Below, one piece after another: positions 12,609 through 23,956 of a stretch of 64,000 nt of DNA (positions are counted from its first letter, which is position 1; each line of letters opens with the position of its first letter). The position numbers were made by a program, and so were the translations under genes. The notes below the pieces were generated by a model. That model was not told the DNA's origin and did no database searches. It saw only the letters and a program-made list of their open reading frames with translations. This DNA is from Carposina sasakii (Eukaryota > Arthropoda > Insecta > Lepidoptera > Carposinidae): positions 10,168,001 to 10,232,000 of the forward strand of contig CP053157.1 in assembly GCA_014607495.2 (NCBI GenBank). Reading direction: 5' to 3'.

Positions 12609-13641
12609 TGTTCTAAGATGTAATGCAGTAGGTAATAAGTATTAATGCGAAACGATTTTATAATTGCAGGCGTAAACTGCAGGAGACACTACCGACGAGT
12701 ATGTTAACCGCGTAGTTAATCAAACTATACTGAAATTTTATTTATCCACTCCACTCCATGATCCACTCTCAACTCCCACCACTAAACATAAAAATGCGGA
12801 GAGGCTTGCTAGGTAATTGACCTGCACTTGATGTATGTTACAGTACAGAGTAAGTGTTACAGTAAGAAATAAATGGGGTTTTCAAATTTTTTGTTATAGG
12901 TATTTTCTGAAAAACCCCTAAAAACGACAATAAACGAAAGTTTAATTTGTTTACAAATAAAATATTTTTGACTTTGACACTGACACTTTCATAGACAAAA
13001 AAAAACAGCAAAGCAAAGGAATACAATACCTCTACGTGACATTGGCGATACATACCTACTGAAGAAATGTTACAATTTTTCCTTTAAATTTTTCATGTAG
13101 TTCAAGCTACGGGTGAATCCTAAATATACGTTTTTTAACCTTTGGGAGAAAACGTTTCTATTAATTTGTTTGTGGTTGAATTTCTAGTATACTAGTAGGC
13201 AAACTTATGGTTGAGCACGAAAAGTTTCTATTTCAAATTGTATGGTGTGGAAGTAGTTAATTTTCATTCATTCATTTCATGTGTCTTTCGTGCAAATAAC
13301 TTACTCGCTCACTTTTCAGTTCATTCATTCATTCATTTAGTTCACTTTACGCACGGTATTTTTCAGAGGAAAATAAAGTTTTTAATTATTGATATTTCGT
13401 TTACTCTAAAACTTACGAATAAAATGTGATTTGTCTTCTTTTAACGCATTTCAGGGAATGTAGTGCCTTACTAAAAGTATCTGCAAGTTTTGGGCTGGCT
13501 TTTCTTGTTAAGGATGATCTCATTGACATACTGACATTACGTTCTTTTTGGCGAGATCTTGATCGTTTTATTATTTTACGATTGACTAAGTCCAATGACC
13601 TTGTATATTTAGACCTAAAATATAATAAACTATTAGTGAAC
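12609..13641. promoter_or_regulatory. Divergent promoter region MFSD11 / BAR-RhoGAP
   Basis: About 1.0 kb separates the start codons of two divergent genes, so it must hold both 5' UTRs and promoters. TTCATT simple repeats occur at about 13264-13338. No TATA box or initiator can be assigned with confidence. ORFs here are short and unconvincing. Confidence 0.5.
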
Positions 13642-16600
13642 ATGAAGAAACAGTTTTATAAAGTAAAACAACTTGCCGACCAAACATTTTCAAGGTAGGT
13701 GCAAGTACATTTTTTATCTTAAATTCGAATTTGTATCTGATAAGACTGAAGACACTTCTTTGTGTAACTGTAATTCAGTTAGAACTCACATTAAACTCGT
13801 CTTATTTTACAAAAGCTTTACATACTACTGTCACAATTTTCTTAACTGGGTGATTATTTGTATTCAAAAATTACTGTAACATTAAAACCGTTTTTTTTTT
13901 TCTATTCCTTGAATGTCTCAATATAATATTGTTATGAATTATAGGTCTGGTAAAGGAGAAGCGTTGACAGATGAACTACAAACAGCAGACAGGAAGGTGG
14001 AGCAGCTACGAAATGCTTTACAACTTGTTAGCAAGAGACTGTCCACTGGAGCAGGCAGTACTCAGGGTCAGGACCCCGCAGCCAGAGAGAAGAGACTGAA
14101 AAAGCTCCCAGAATACCTCCTAGGGCTCTCTATGTGTGAAGCCAGCAATTTTGATGATGATGATGGTATTTTGAAATACATTTTGTTTGAATGTGGTGAG
14201 TACTTCTTTCTACTATTTTAATGTTGTAAAGTAAAAATTTTAGTTCTTGTAGTGTTGTTCAAAATGTAATACAAGCTTAATCTAATTAGCATTGCTCTAT
14301 AAATATACTAGCTTCATCACTTATTTATATGTTGCTTATAGCTATTATGGTTAGGACATATCTTATGAAAATTTTAATTATTATGAACATCATTTAAAAA
14401 TATATGTTTTATTTGTTTTGAAGTTACTTTAAACTTGTTTGTAGGTAAAACTGAGAAGTTTCTTGCCAATGAAATAGCAGAACATGAAGTAAAGGTTGAG
14501 CAGTTGGTCTGTTCACCATTGACTACAATCAGTGACCAGGATCTGCCTGCCATCATGAAAGCCAAGAAACAACTTAGCCGACTTATTAGTGAGAGAGAAT
14601 CTGCTGCTAACAGATACCATGTAAGTACTATTATTTAGGATAATGTTTATATATTTGTATGTTACCCATAACTTATACCTACTTAAACCAGTATCTCTGT
14701 TAATCTCTTATCTTGACAAGGGATTTTATTGACATATAGGGTAGTTGTACTGATAAAAAAAAAATTGGCCGCAGAGTGCTGGCAGAGTAGAATTTGTACC
14801 ACCCCATGTCTGCCCATGGGTAATGTAGGAAGGGTTTCTAGGAGGTGGGCAGCAGAGCCTCTCGTGTAGTAACATAGTCCAAAATACAAACGTCACCAAC
14901 CCGTCTGCCCAGTGTGGTGACTATGGGCAAATACCCCCCCCCAAGGCAGTCTTGTGGCGTCCCAGGGCACGCAATTCATTATGTAAATGAAAATGATGAT
15001 TTATTAGCTCAAAACATGGTACAATAAAGTTATTATCACATTATTAAATCAGAGACATGTTTCGAAAAAAGTGGCATGCAAATATTTCAATTTTTTCAAC
15101 AATGTTAAAAAATTTATTATTACATTGTTATAAGTACTGTAAATAATCTAAAACCAAATAATTATCCGCCAGTTCTAGTAATATGCCCTATGAAATAAGT
15201 GTGAAGTACCTCATTAATACATTTTTATAAAAATTGCCATTGTGCTGCTTACTCCCTACCTACATGTAGGAGACATGACACTTGGCCAGAATTTATTTTG
15301 TCCCTCTTATGAACAGACCTATTTTATTTGACAAAAAATAGTCATTCTCTTTGAGGTTTGCTCCTCTCCAAACAGCAAGACATTTTTTTATATATGTTAA
15401 TAGAAATGTATGTAATCCGTCATTGTTATGTAATCCGCCGCCTCATTCTTTGGTGTTAGGTGACATGTTTAAGTTTAAGACGATAATCTCTCTGCAGAAA
15501 GTTTTATTATTTGCTTATGGTTCTCATTTTAACAACATGTTTTATTACAGAAAGCATTATTTTTATACATATTCTAATATGATATTCGATTTATATTTAT
15601 TTATATGACGGCCGACCGTTCTAGTAGGTAGTGACCCTGCCTGTGACGCCATAGGTCCTGGGTTCGAATCCCGGTAGGTGCAAACATTGATATGATGAAT
15701 ATCAATGTTTGTTTCTGAGTCATGGATGTTTCTATACTTATCTATGTATTTATATACCGTTGCTTAGTACCCACGACACAAGACCTTAGGGATCTTACTG
15801 TGGGACTAGGTTAATGTGTTGTGTAGTGTGTGAATATTTATTTATTTATTATTTATTTATTTATATACAATTCCTAGGAAATGTACAAATTTCCCAGGAT
15901 ATCTATGTATTAAATCATTTTTGAAACAATATTTTATACATTTCCTAAATAGCTTCGGAATTGTATACATTTCCTAGGATTTGTATACAATTCCTAGATT
16001 TCATACATTTCCGGTAACATATACATGTCCACTATTTTTTTCGTGTTCTCTTTTCCAACTATGAGCAGAGGGGTAAAATCGAACTTTTTACGCTCCATAA
16101 CACTTTCAACTCACAAACAAATCTATGAGATTTGAGTATATGCTTGCAGACTGTCGAGAGGTTCATCTTTGCCCTACAGATATTATGTTCTTGTATTTTC
16201 AGAAGTATCCATTTCATCCAAATTTGTCAGTTACTATTGAATAAGTTTTAAATTGGTCAACGAGTAGGTGTATGCGGGATTAAAACTCCTACATACTATG
16301 CTGACGGCCTTTTTTATCTTCAGCGTAAGACCGGCGACATTTTATCTACCGCAATTTTTGTCTCAGTAACTCGACATACGGCCGTGCCGCCGGAATAACA
16401 GATAAGGAGCCATTAGAAAACATACCTACCATTATAATTCCTTCATCCATTTAGAACCTTTACAGCCCCACACGTAAACCTCGTCAAATAATAATAACTG
16501 CCACACTAAAACACGTACCAATCTTTTGCAGCACCTCGAGCGACAAAAAGAAGAGAACCCGACCAAACTGACATCAGCCCGAGAGGAGTTGGAGGAAGCG

Positions 16601-19600
16601 GGCAATCGCGTGGAGGCGGCGCGGGACGCTCTAGCGGCTGACATGTTCGCGCTGGTGGCCAAAGAGGCACAACTAGCACATACTCTGCTGCAGTACGTCA
16701 AACTGCAGAGGGCGTATCATGAGTCAGCGCTGCACTCGCTACAAGACACAGTGCCTGAGCTCGAGAGGTTTATAAGTGAGTTTGGTGATGTTGTATCATG
16801 TTTTCGTTTTTCTCATAGCCTGAAAATATCTGATCAGAATTCAGATATCTTCCAGCCAGAATCTAACGGGAAATTCGACTCTTGTTATAAATGGCATTAT
16901 CGTCCTACCGTTCTCCCATTATGTATGGGGTAATATATATATTTTTTGCTAGACTCATATTGAAAAGGATTTGGTGTTCGTTCTACGCCGGTTGCTTACC
17001 TGACGGCAACCCTCCTCGTGTGTGCTCTTATAAGCATAAAGGTACTAAATCGACGTAATTTTAAAAATAATAACGTACTTTTATATTTATTTTTTTCCAA
17101 GCCGCGTATATGTTCGCGCGTATCTTATATTTTATTTGCACATAGTTCAACTACCAGAATTAGTAAAATTGTACATTCATTCCCCTATTTACATTGGTTC
17201 TTTGAGAAGGAGAATAAAAACATTCAAAACATTAGCCAATATTCTCATTGAATTGAAACATGTTATGAATATTCAATTAATAACAACATCGTATGATATC
17301 ATACAAACTTCCGCCTTTTCATAAAAGACATTCATTTCCGATTTATTCTATGATGACGTCTGGCTTCGGAAAGGGTGGTGCAGCAATTTAGCATATTTAT
17401 TGGATTTACTTTGTTTCAAGCTGAAAGGTTAATGTTGTTTAATGATTTAGGCGCAAAAATGGTTTATAATGATCCATAGGCACATTAATTTGTTTCTATG
17501 CAAGATGCGAGAGTTGAAAGTAGGTGTTCTAAGAAAATCTGCCCGGCAACGAATGTGGCAAACCTATTACACTCCGCTCAATTTAATAGTAAATTTCCTG
17601 TTTTTTTTCTTCACACACAGTCAGAAGCTGTCGAAGTTATTTATTTTAAAGTAAATTATTTATTTATTTTCAGACGACAGCTCAGTGAAGCCAGTGTTCG
17701 GATACCCCCTAGAAGAGCATTTGCGAGTGACTGCTCGCAGCATCGCGTTCCCAATCGAGCTGTGTGTGTGTACGCTGTATGAACTAGCGCTTAACGAAGA
17801 GGGCCTGTTTAGAATAGCTGGTGGTAAGTATCCGAATGTAATAAATAGTCATGAACTTCATTTTTAATAGCAAGTAATTCATATCATCTATAGTGTCAAA
17901 CTTCTAACCCGCGAAAAGTTCAGTATTTTTAACAACTCATATCATGTATTATACAGTATTTTATTTACAAACTAGTGGACGCCCGCGACTCCGTCCGAGT
18001 GGACTACAGAAAAAACTAAATGTCAATATTATCCGGGATAAAAACATTTTCCCGGGATAAGAAGTATGTATAGCCTATATGTTAAGTGGGATCTGTCACA
18101 ATATATTCCTGAAAACTGCATCGAAATCGGTTCAGCTGTTTCTGAGATTAGCGTGCACAAACGCACAGACAAAAATTCAAAAAATCATTCTTTTGGGTAC
18201 TATTACGTTGATAAAGGTCTCCTATAATATTTTTTCTCACATATTTTCCATGTACAGACAGCAATCCGTTACATTTTTATTTAGAAGATATCTATGGGTT
18301 TCTCTTTATACGACATACAAGCAAAAATTTAAATTCCAGGTACATCCAAGGTGAGAAGAATGAAGCTCTCTTTGGATGCAGGTTTGTTCAGCGTTCCTCT
18401 GCCTCGAGATTACAGAGAAGTACACGTAGTCGCTTCCGTACTGAAATCGTATCTACGAGAGTTACCGGAGCCTCTTCTTACATATAGACTCTATGAGAAC
18501 TTCCTTCTAGCCTCTCGCCAGCCCAGTGAACAAGCCAGACTCAACTCCCTATGGGAATCCATACATCTCCTCCCTGACGCGAACTACCAAAACCTTAGGT
18601 ACCTCATCAAATTCCTGTCCGCCCTGACCCAAAACCAAGCGACCAACAAAATGACACCATCAAATCTTGCTATCGTCATCGCACCGAATCTTCTGTGGGC
18701 CGCTGACGAGACAACCTTCGATATGAACATCACAACTGCAGTTAACTGCGTGGTCGAGTCCCTTATAAAGCACGCCGATTGGTTCTTCCAGGATGAGTTG
18801 AACTTCTTCATCTCGTTCACCAAAGAGGATTTGCTTCCAGACCAGTGCGAATATGGCTTCTCCCCGAACTTCTCACACGGATTCAACCAAACAGCGGCAC
18901 TTCAGGAGCATAGTAATGGAGAATGCGGCATGACCAAATCCTTGTTCGATTACAGCCAACAGAGCTCTAAAACAGAAGGCAGACACTCCAGAAGCAACAG
19001 TCACGATACTAGTCTAATACTCCTCGAGAATAATATGAAGAAGGCGCAATCGAATAGCTCCCTTTCCGACCAGTCTAGTCCGCCTCACGGCAGCCCCAAG
19101 CCCATCATGAGGCGTAAGAATAAACCCCTCGCGCCCGTCCCACCCAACTTCACACCGGATAAGAAGAAGGTCGAGGCGCAATCACAAACGAGCGAGGCGA
19201 AGGAACAGACGAGGCCCGACACGGAGAAACAGGCGAGGCCCGACACGGAGAAACAGACAAGGCCCGACACGGAGAAACCGGCCAAGCCGCCCAGACCGGT
19301 CATCTCCGACACGGGCAAGGTCATCACCGGCGTGCAGACCATCAACCGAACTACCTACAGACAGAACAAGGCGCTCCTCGATGAAGCCCGGAGCGCCAGC
19401 AGAGAGAACCTCATCGAAATCCGGCGACAGAGCCTCGAGTTCGACAAGGAGAAGTTAGACAGTCTGAAGGCAATGGAGAATAGAGAGTCCACTCTAGTCG
19501 TGAGGAACGTGACCGCGCAGACCGGAAGCGTGGGTCGGATGAAGGTGACGGGCGACAAGGGCAAGCCGAGCGCGCAGCCCCCGCCGCGCCCCGTGGCCGC

Positions 19601-20078
19601 ACCCCGCACCGTGCTGCCGCCCGCGCCGCCCGACCAGCCCGGCGCGCCCGACGACGAGCTCACTCTGCGCCACAAACCCGCCGTGCCTGAGCGCCCGCCC
19701 ACACTACGCCCGCAAAGCTTCCGCGGCCCGCGCACCTCCATCACCGACGGACCAGATTCATTAGCTTCGTTAGCACCTACAGTCCTCGAGCGGACGCACA
19801 TCTACACCGTGGACAAACACCAGCCAACTCTTATACAAGTGGGCGGCGAGGAGGCGCGGCCCGTGGCCACGGTACAGCGCACGCACAGCTCGGGCGGTAA
19901 AGACGCGGAGTTAGACGAGTCCAAGAGTCTGTCGGGCAGCCGGCAGATGTCGCAGTCGGAGGGCAGCATCACGGACGTGCCGCTGTCGCCGCGCGCACTG
20001 ACGCGGCCGCCCCGCCCCCTCGTGCCCGCGCCGCCGCCGCCGGTCGCGCCGCCCGCGAGCGAGAGCACCGACCTCTAG
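13642..20078 (+). CDS. RhoGAP92B: BAR-domain Rho GTPase-activating protein (ARHGAP17/44 family)
   Basis: Coding exons: 13642-13694, 13945-14195, 14445-14620, 16532-16775, 17674-17823, 18340-20078. They join in one frame of 2613 nt, 870 aa. Residues 1-240 form an N-terminal BAR domain (start MKKQFYKVKQLADQTFS), which binds curved membrane. A RhoGAP domain spans about 250-440, speeding GTP hydrolysis on Rho-family GTPases: GYPLEEHL, the arginine-finger motif EEGLFRIAG (R288), LKSYLRELPEPLLT (K327) and MTPSNLAIVIAPNLLW (N400). The tail is rich in Ser and Pro, with three copies of an RPDTEKQ-like unit, SH3-ligand-like proline runs and the C-terminus ESTDL, a class I PDZ ligand. Length and layout match ARHGAP17 (RICH1), whose end is ESTAL. 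Introns carry a SINE and retroposon tails. The last exon is GC-rich compared with its surroundings. Confidence 0.95.
14750..14985. repeat. Dispersed lepidopteran repeat fragment
   Basis: Contains CCATGTCTGCCCATGGG, a run of C at 14934-14942 and GGCAGTCTTGTGGCGTCCCA. The GGGCACGC and CTTGTGGCGT pieces recur at 56800-56820 and 59092-59100, so this belongs to the same broad repeat group. It lies in the third RhoGAP intron. Confidence 0.5.
15606..15870 (+). repeat. tRNA-derived SINE
   Basis: The head reads GTAGTGACCCTGCCTG then GGTCCTGGGTTCGAATCCCG, a pol III B-box; the body has CACGACACAAGACCTTAGGG; the tail is an (ATTT)n microsatellite. Closely related copies lie at 35064-35290 (+) and 41503-41755 (-). 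It lies in a RhoGAP intron. Confidence 0.85.
16066..16188. repeat. Inverted-repeat element, AGAGGGGTAA family
   Basis: Starts CAGAGGGGTAAAATCGAACT and ends with GTCGAGAGGTTCATCTTTGC. It is a diverged relative of the elements at 45183 and 46206. Confidence 0.55.
17971..18281 (-). repeat. RTE-like retroposon tail (ACTAGTGGACGCCCGCGAC family)
   Basis: Minus-orientation copy of the family also at 34481, 43224, 53740, 61151, 61825 and 63735. It contains the reverse complement of GCACGCTAATCTCAGAAAC and of GGCTGAACCGATTTCGATG. Its end is 58 bp from the acceptor of the last RhoGAP exon. Confidence 0.85.
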
Positions 20079-20928
20079 CCCTCTCGCTCTAATGGCCGAC
20101 GCGCGCCGGTCTATTTTAACTTAGCTTTAAGGCGTCGATACCCACTTGGGACATATCAGGACTAAAGTAGTGTGCATGTGGGCGGCCGATCGCTGTTATC
20201 GGCTCAGTGGCGAACGTTGATACCGCCCGTAAATTTAATCGAGACTGACGTTATTTGTACTGCTAATAATTATGCCTTTTCTATAAATTGTTGACGCATC
20301 TTTGCTTCTAATAGTAAGATTAAGTAATATTTTTTATTTGTTTGCATCCAAATGAGTATTATTTATTTTTTCTGAAACAGCTATTCGTGATTGATGAGGA
20401 TTTTGTGATAAAAAAATAATCATAAATGTACGGCTTTCTAAAATAATGCTAAGTAATAATTCCAAAAAGACACTGTCGTCAATTTTAGCTTCGATATGCA
20501 ATGCAATTAAAAAAATATTTTTAAGCATCTTAGGAGATATTCTTGTACACTATTGAATTGCAATTATATTTGTGATATTAGGAAGATTTAATCACAAACG
20601 CTATGCTCTCTGGTCACACCGAGGAGGGCGGTGCACAAACGTAAGTAAGAGTACGCAGGCGTCGGGCCCTGTAGCCATATTTTATACTGACAACCCGACG
20701 CCACGGTACATTTCATCACGCTGTTTAGTAAACTTTTAAAATTAAGTATGTTATGTAGTATTTACGATTGTTTTATGTGATATGCATTTTATTATAATTA
20801 TACTACAAGTATACAAGCTTCTGTTGTAAGTAATAATTAATTATTGTATCAGAAGGAAGTGTTTCTTTTCCTGTTTTCATTATCACATAAGTATTGAAAC
20901 CACAATAACGTTTTCAAGTTCTATTTCC
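20079..20928. other. Convergent 3' ends of BAR-RhoGAP and YARS2
   Basis: 850 bp between two stop codons, holding both 3' UTRs. TTTATT at 20788-20793 reads AATAAA on the minus strand and is a plausible poly(A) signal for YARS2. ATTAAA near 20507 could serve RhoGAP. No other gene seen. Confidence 0.5.
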
Positions 20929-23755
20929 TTATGCTAGCCATTTTACAATATAGTAGTTTCTTTTGCCTACTCTTAATAGTGATGTTAGGTTTGGTAGTAT
21001 ATGTGCAGACTCTGTGATCACTTCATCTATATACTTCATCCTCTGGTGGTTGATGTAAAATCCCCCAGCTTGGATGATCCTTATTGCATCACCTGCAAAG
21101 GAAAAATACAAAATTACATGTATTGGTTCAAAATGTCTAGTTCTCAAAAAGGCCTAGTCCTCTGAGAATATTGTGGTTCTAAGTGGATCTAAGAATAGAT
21201 GTCAGAGCAGCCAATAAGGAATGAGATTCTTCTTGATCTCTGTATAGAAATTAGAAAAAATATTTCTTATGTACCATATTGTATATCATATTCAAAGTAA
21301 AGTTCTTACTTTCAGTAGCAAAACATTTTGCTTTAAGCCCTAGCTCTAATATAGTGATCCCAGGCGACAATAACAATGACACCACAGGGGCTCCTTTGAA
21401 GACATCTTCCAACTCATTGGCACTGAGAGATACCAAGGACTTCACATCTTTACTGTATATTGCTTCTGTGGTCTTCTGTGCACGGGCTAGACCTTCCTCT
21501 GAAAAGAAAACAATATTTTTATGTCCTGCATATCAGAGAACAAGCTACAATGCAAGCAAAGTAAGTGATACCAAAAACTTAGCATTAAGCCCAATTTAGA
21601 CAAATTCAACATACTAGTACTAATAAATCCAGTCTTAAATATTATGACTAACATGATAAATGATGACATCCAGTCTTACCTCCATGCACTAAAGTTGTTA
21701 ATTGATTAGCCAGACACATCTGTGGATACCTCTCCTCAGGGTGTTCCTTATGCTTGAACATAATATCTTTAATTTCACCTAAACTGTAAAATGTGAACAG
21801 TTTCAAGAGCCTCTCCACATCAGAGTCCTTTGTCCTAATAAAGTACTGGTATAGGCTGTAAGGACTAGTTTGATCAGGATCCAGCCAGAGAGCATTACCG
21901 GCTGACTTGCCAAACTTGTCACCCTCTTCTGTTGTGACTAGAGGTAGAGTTAAACCTGTAATAACATGAAAGATGTTATTACTTTTAATTTGCCATGTTG
22001 AAAAATTTCCAAACTTATTACCAGGCAAGCCATTGAGGGGGTCATTACTCTGGGGATACAAGTAGTATAAATAAATAAAGTTCTAAATAAGTTTGGTTGT
22101 CATTGAAAAAGAAAGTTTACTGGGTGTTGTCTTACCATAAACATTTTCCTTAGCAGTCCTACTTATCAGTTCATGTCCTGCAGTTATATTTCCCATTTGA
22201 TCACTTCCACCAACCTGTAGAAAATCATTATTTAGTAGTTGTACACAGTGAAATAAGAAAAAAATAACAATTTGGCTTAAAATGGGCTTATTACATAGAA
22301 GATTAAAGTTTACCTGGAATCTACAGCCATACCGATTCAGTAGATGCAGCCAATCATAAGCTTGGAATATTTGGTATGCAAACTCAGTAAAACTCATGCC
22401 GACATCTGATTGGATCCTAGTTTGTACACTTTGTTTTAGTAACATTGTACCCATTCGAAAGTTTCTACCTATGTCACTGACAAACTTAATTGAATTGATA
22501 TTTTTGTACCAGTCTTCATTATTGACTATTCTGAAAATAAGATGATTATTAAAAAGCAGAAGATAATAAAGAAATTAAGAATTATATAAGTTTCAAATTT
22601 ATCCTAAGACCAAAGTGCTCGTTCATTTTACATTATGTTCGAAATTTTTACATTCTACAGAACATAATAAAAACATTCTCACTTACTGTATTGGTTTTAG
22701 TTCACTTTTGTCACACCAAATGTATTTCTTATGATTTTCAAACACAGTTTCTAAATTTTTTCTAATAAAGTTTATATTGTTAGAAATTGTATCTCTTTGT
22801 AATGCAATTCTATCTGTACTTCTTCCACTTGGATCTCCAATATGTCCTGTTGCTCCACCTAACTGAAAAAAATTACAATATGGAAATTACAATAATGAAT
22901 AGTGGAACTTTTAGTCCTATGAGCTATATGTCCTACATGTGACAATTACTAGTATATAGTTATAGATCAGTAGTCCCCAAAGTGGTCCAGGTGGACTCCC
23001 AGGGGTCCACAGGAGACTATGTTAACGTGAAAATAATGGAGGTTCACAATTAATTTATATGTGCTCTAGGCCTGTAGGGGGTCCACCAGACCAGTTAACT
23101 TTTGAAAGGGGGCTATGGTAAAAAGAGTTTGGAAAACCCTATTATAGACTCAGAGTCTCACTAACTCACATAAAACAAAATATGGACTGTAGGAGATCTT
23201 AGGCACTACTACTACTATCTATAATGAGATAAAATTCAATAGTACAACACTGCCCTGCAAAATGTTTCTCAGATTACCAGCTTTAGATCACTAGTAACAG
23301 TAAAGATATGATACTTACCAGAGCAATAACATTGTGTCCAGCCCGCTGCCAGTGCAGCAGGTTTATAATGACTAACAGGTTTCCCACATGCAGACTATTT
23401 GCAGTGGGATCAAATCCAGCATAAACATACTGTGGAGATTTATTCAGTAAATTTGTTATCTCTTTGCTGTAAATAAAGCATATTTTTAACATAACTTGAG
23501 TATATTATATTACTTATTGTTAAATACACTATGCAAAAAAAATGCTGGGATTTTTTTTTTTTTTTTACTTGCGTTCGTGTACCGGCGACAGCCGGTTAAG
23601 TTATCTAGTTGGGAAACATATCTTATGTCTGGTACATTCAGTTTGTCAAACAATCGTTCACTTAATTTGAGAATATTTCGATTGCAGTACATACGATTAC
23701 ACGTCCATTTCCAATATTTTATAGGTAACTGCAGCAGTTTATTTGAGAACCTCAT
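20929..23755 (-). CDS. YARS2: Mitochondrial tyrosyl-tRNA synthetase
   Basis: Exons in gene order: 23755-23569, 23461-23319, 22862-22687, 22530-22314, 22214-22136, 21955-21680, 21498-21310, 21092-20929; 1431 nt, 476 aa, nearly the length of human YARS2 (477). It charges mitochondrial tRNA-Tyr with tyrosine. The N-terminus [17 protein letters not shown] is basic and fits a matrix-targeting presequence. Class I signatures are seen: [17 protein letters not shown] (HIGH-like HVGN, residues 87-90), [13 protein letters not shown], the tyrosine-binding region VGGSDQMGN (242-250) and KFGKS (281-285, the KMSKS equivalent). A C-terminal S4-like RNA-binding domain includes AGGFYINHQ and ends [12 protein letters not shown]. 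The exon 2 acceptor is chosen because only the second of two adjacent AGs keeps the frame. Confidence 0.95.
22965..23150. repeat. Dispersed repeat with GTCC-rich ends (possible hAT-type MITE)
   Basis: Contains CCCCAAAGTGGTCCAGGTGG, CCAGGGGTCCAC and GGGGGTCCACC. It resembles 41870-41950, which has AACCTGTGGTCCGCAGACC. The hAT link is an inference from the ends. It lies in YARS2 intron 2. Confidence 0.4.
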
Positions 23756-23956
23756 CTTGCTTGGTTATATTCAAATTACCTTTAAAAATAGTGATTTAAG
23801 ATCCATAACCTATAAACGGATAATGCTCTTATTCTATGCTCAATTTAAGACACTTTTCCGCATTAGACCGTTTGTAGCTATTATAAATGTTTACGTATTT
23901 ATTAGCAAATGGCAATCCATTAATAAAATATTATAATTTTCCCTGATTTTCTTCAA

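Noticed and set aside
15606..15680. Possible tRNA gene (also 35064 and 41680)
   Set aside because: All have the same SINE body and ATTT tail and recur in introns, so they are tRNA-derived SINEs.
19355..20068. Long minus-strand ORFs opposite the RhoGAP tail
   Set aside because: GC-rich antisense shadows of a real coding exon.
23496..23936. 146-codon plus-strand ORF
   Set aside because: It is the antisense shadow of YARS2 exon 1 and AT-rich flanks.
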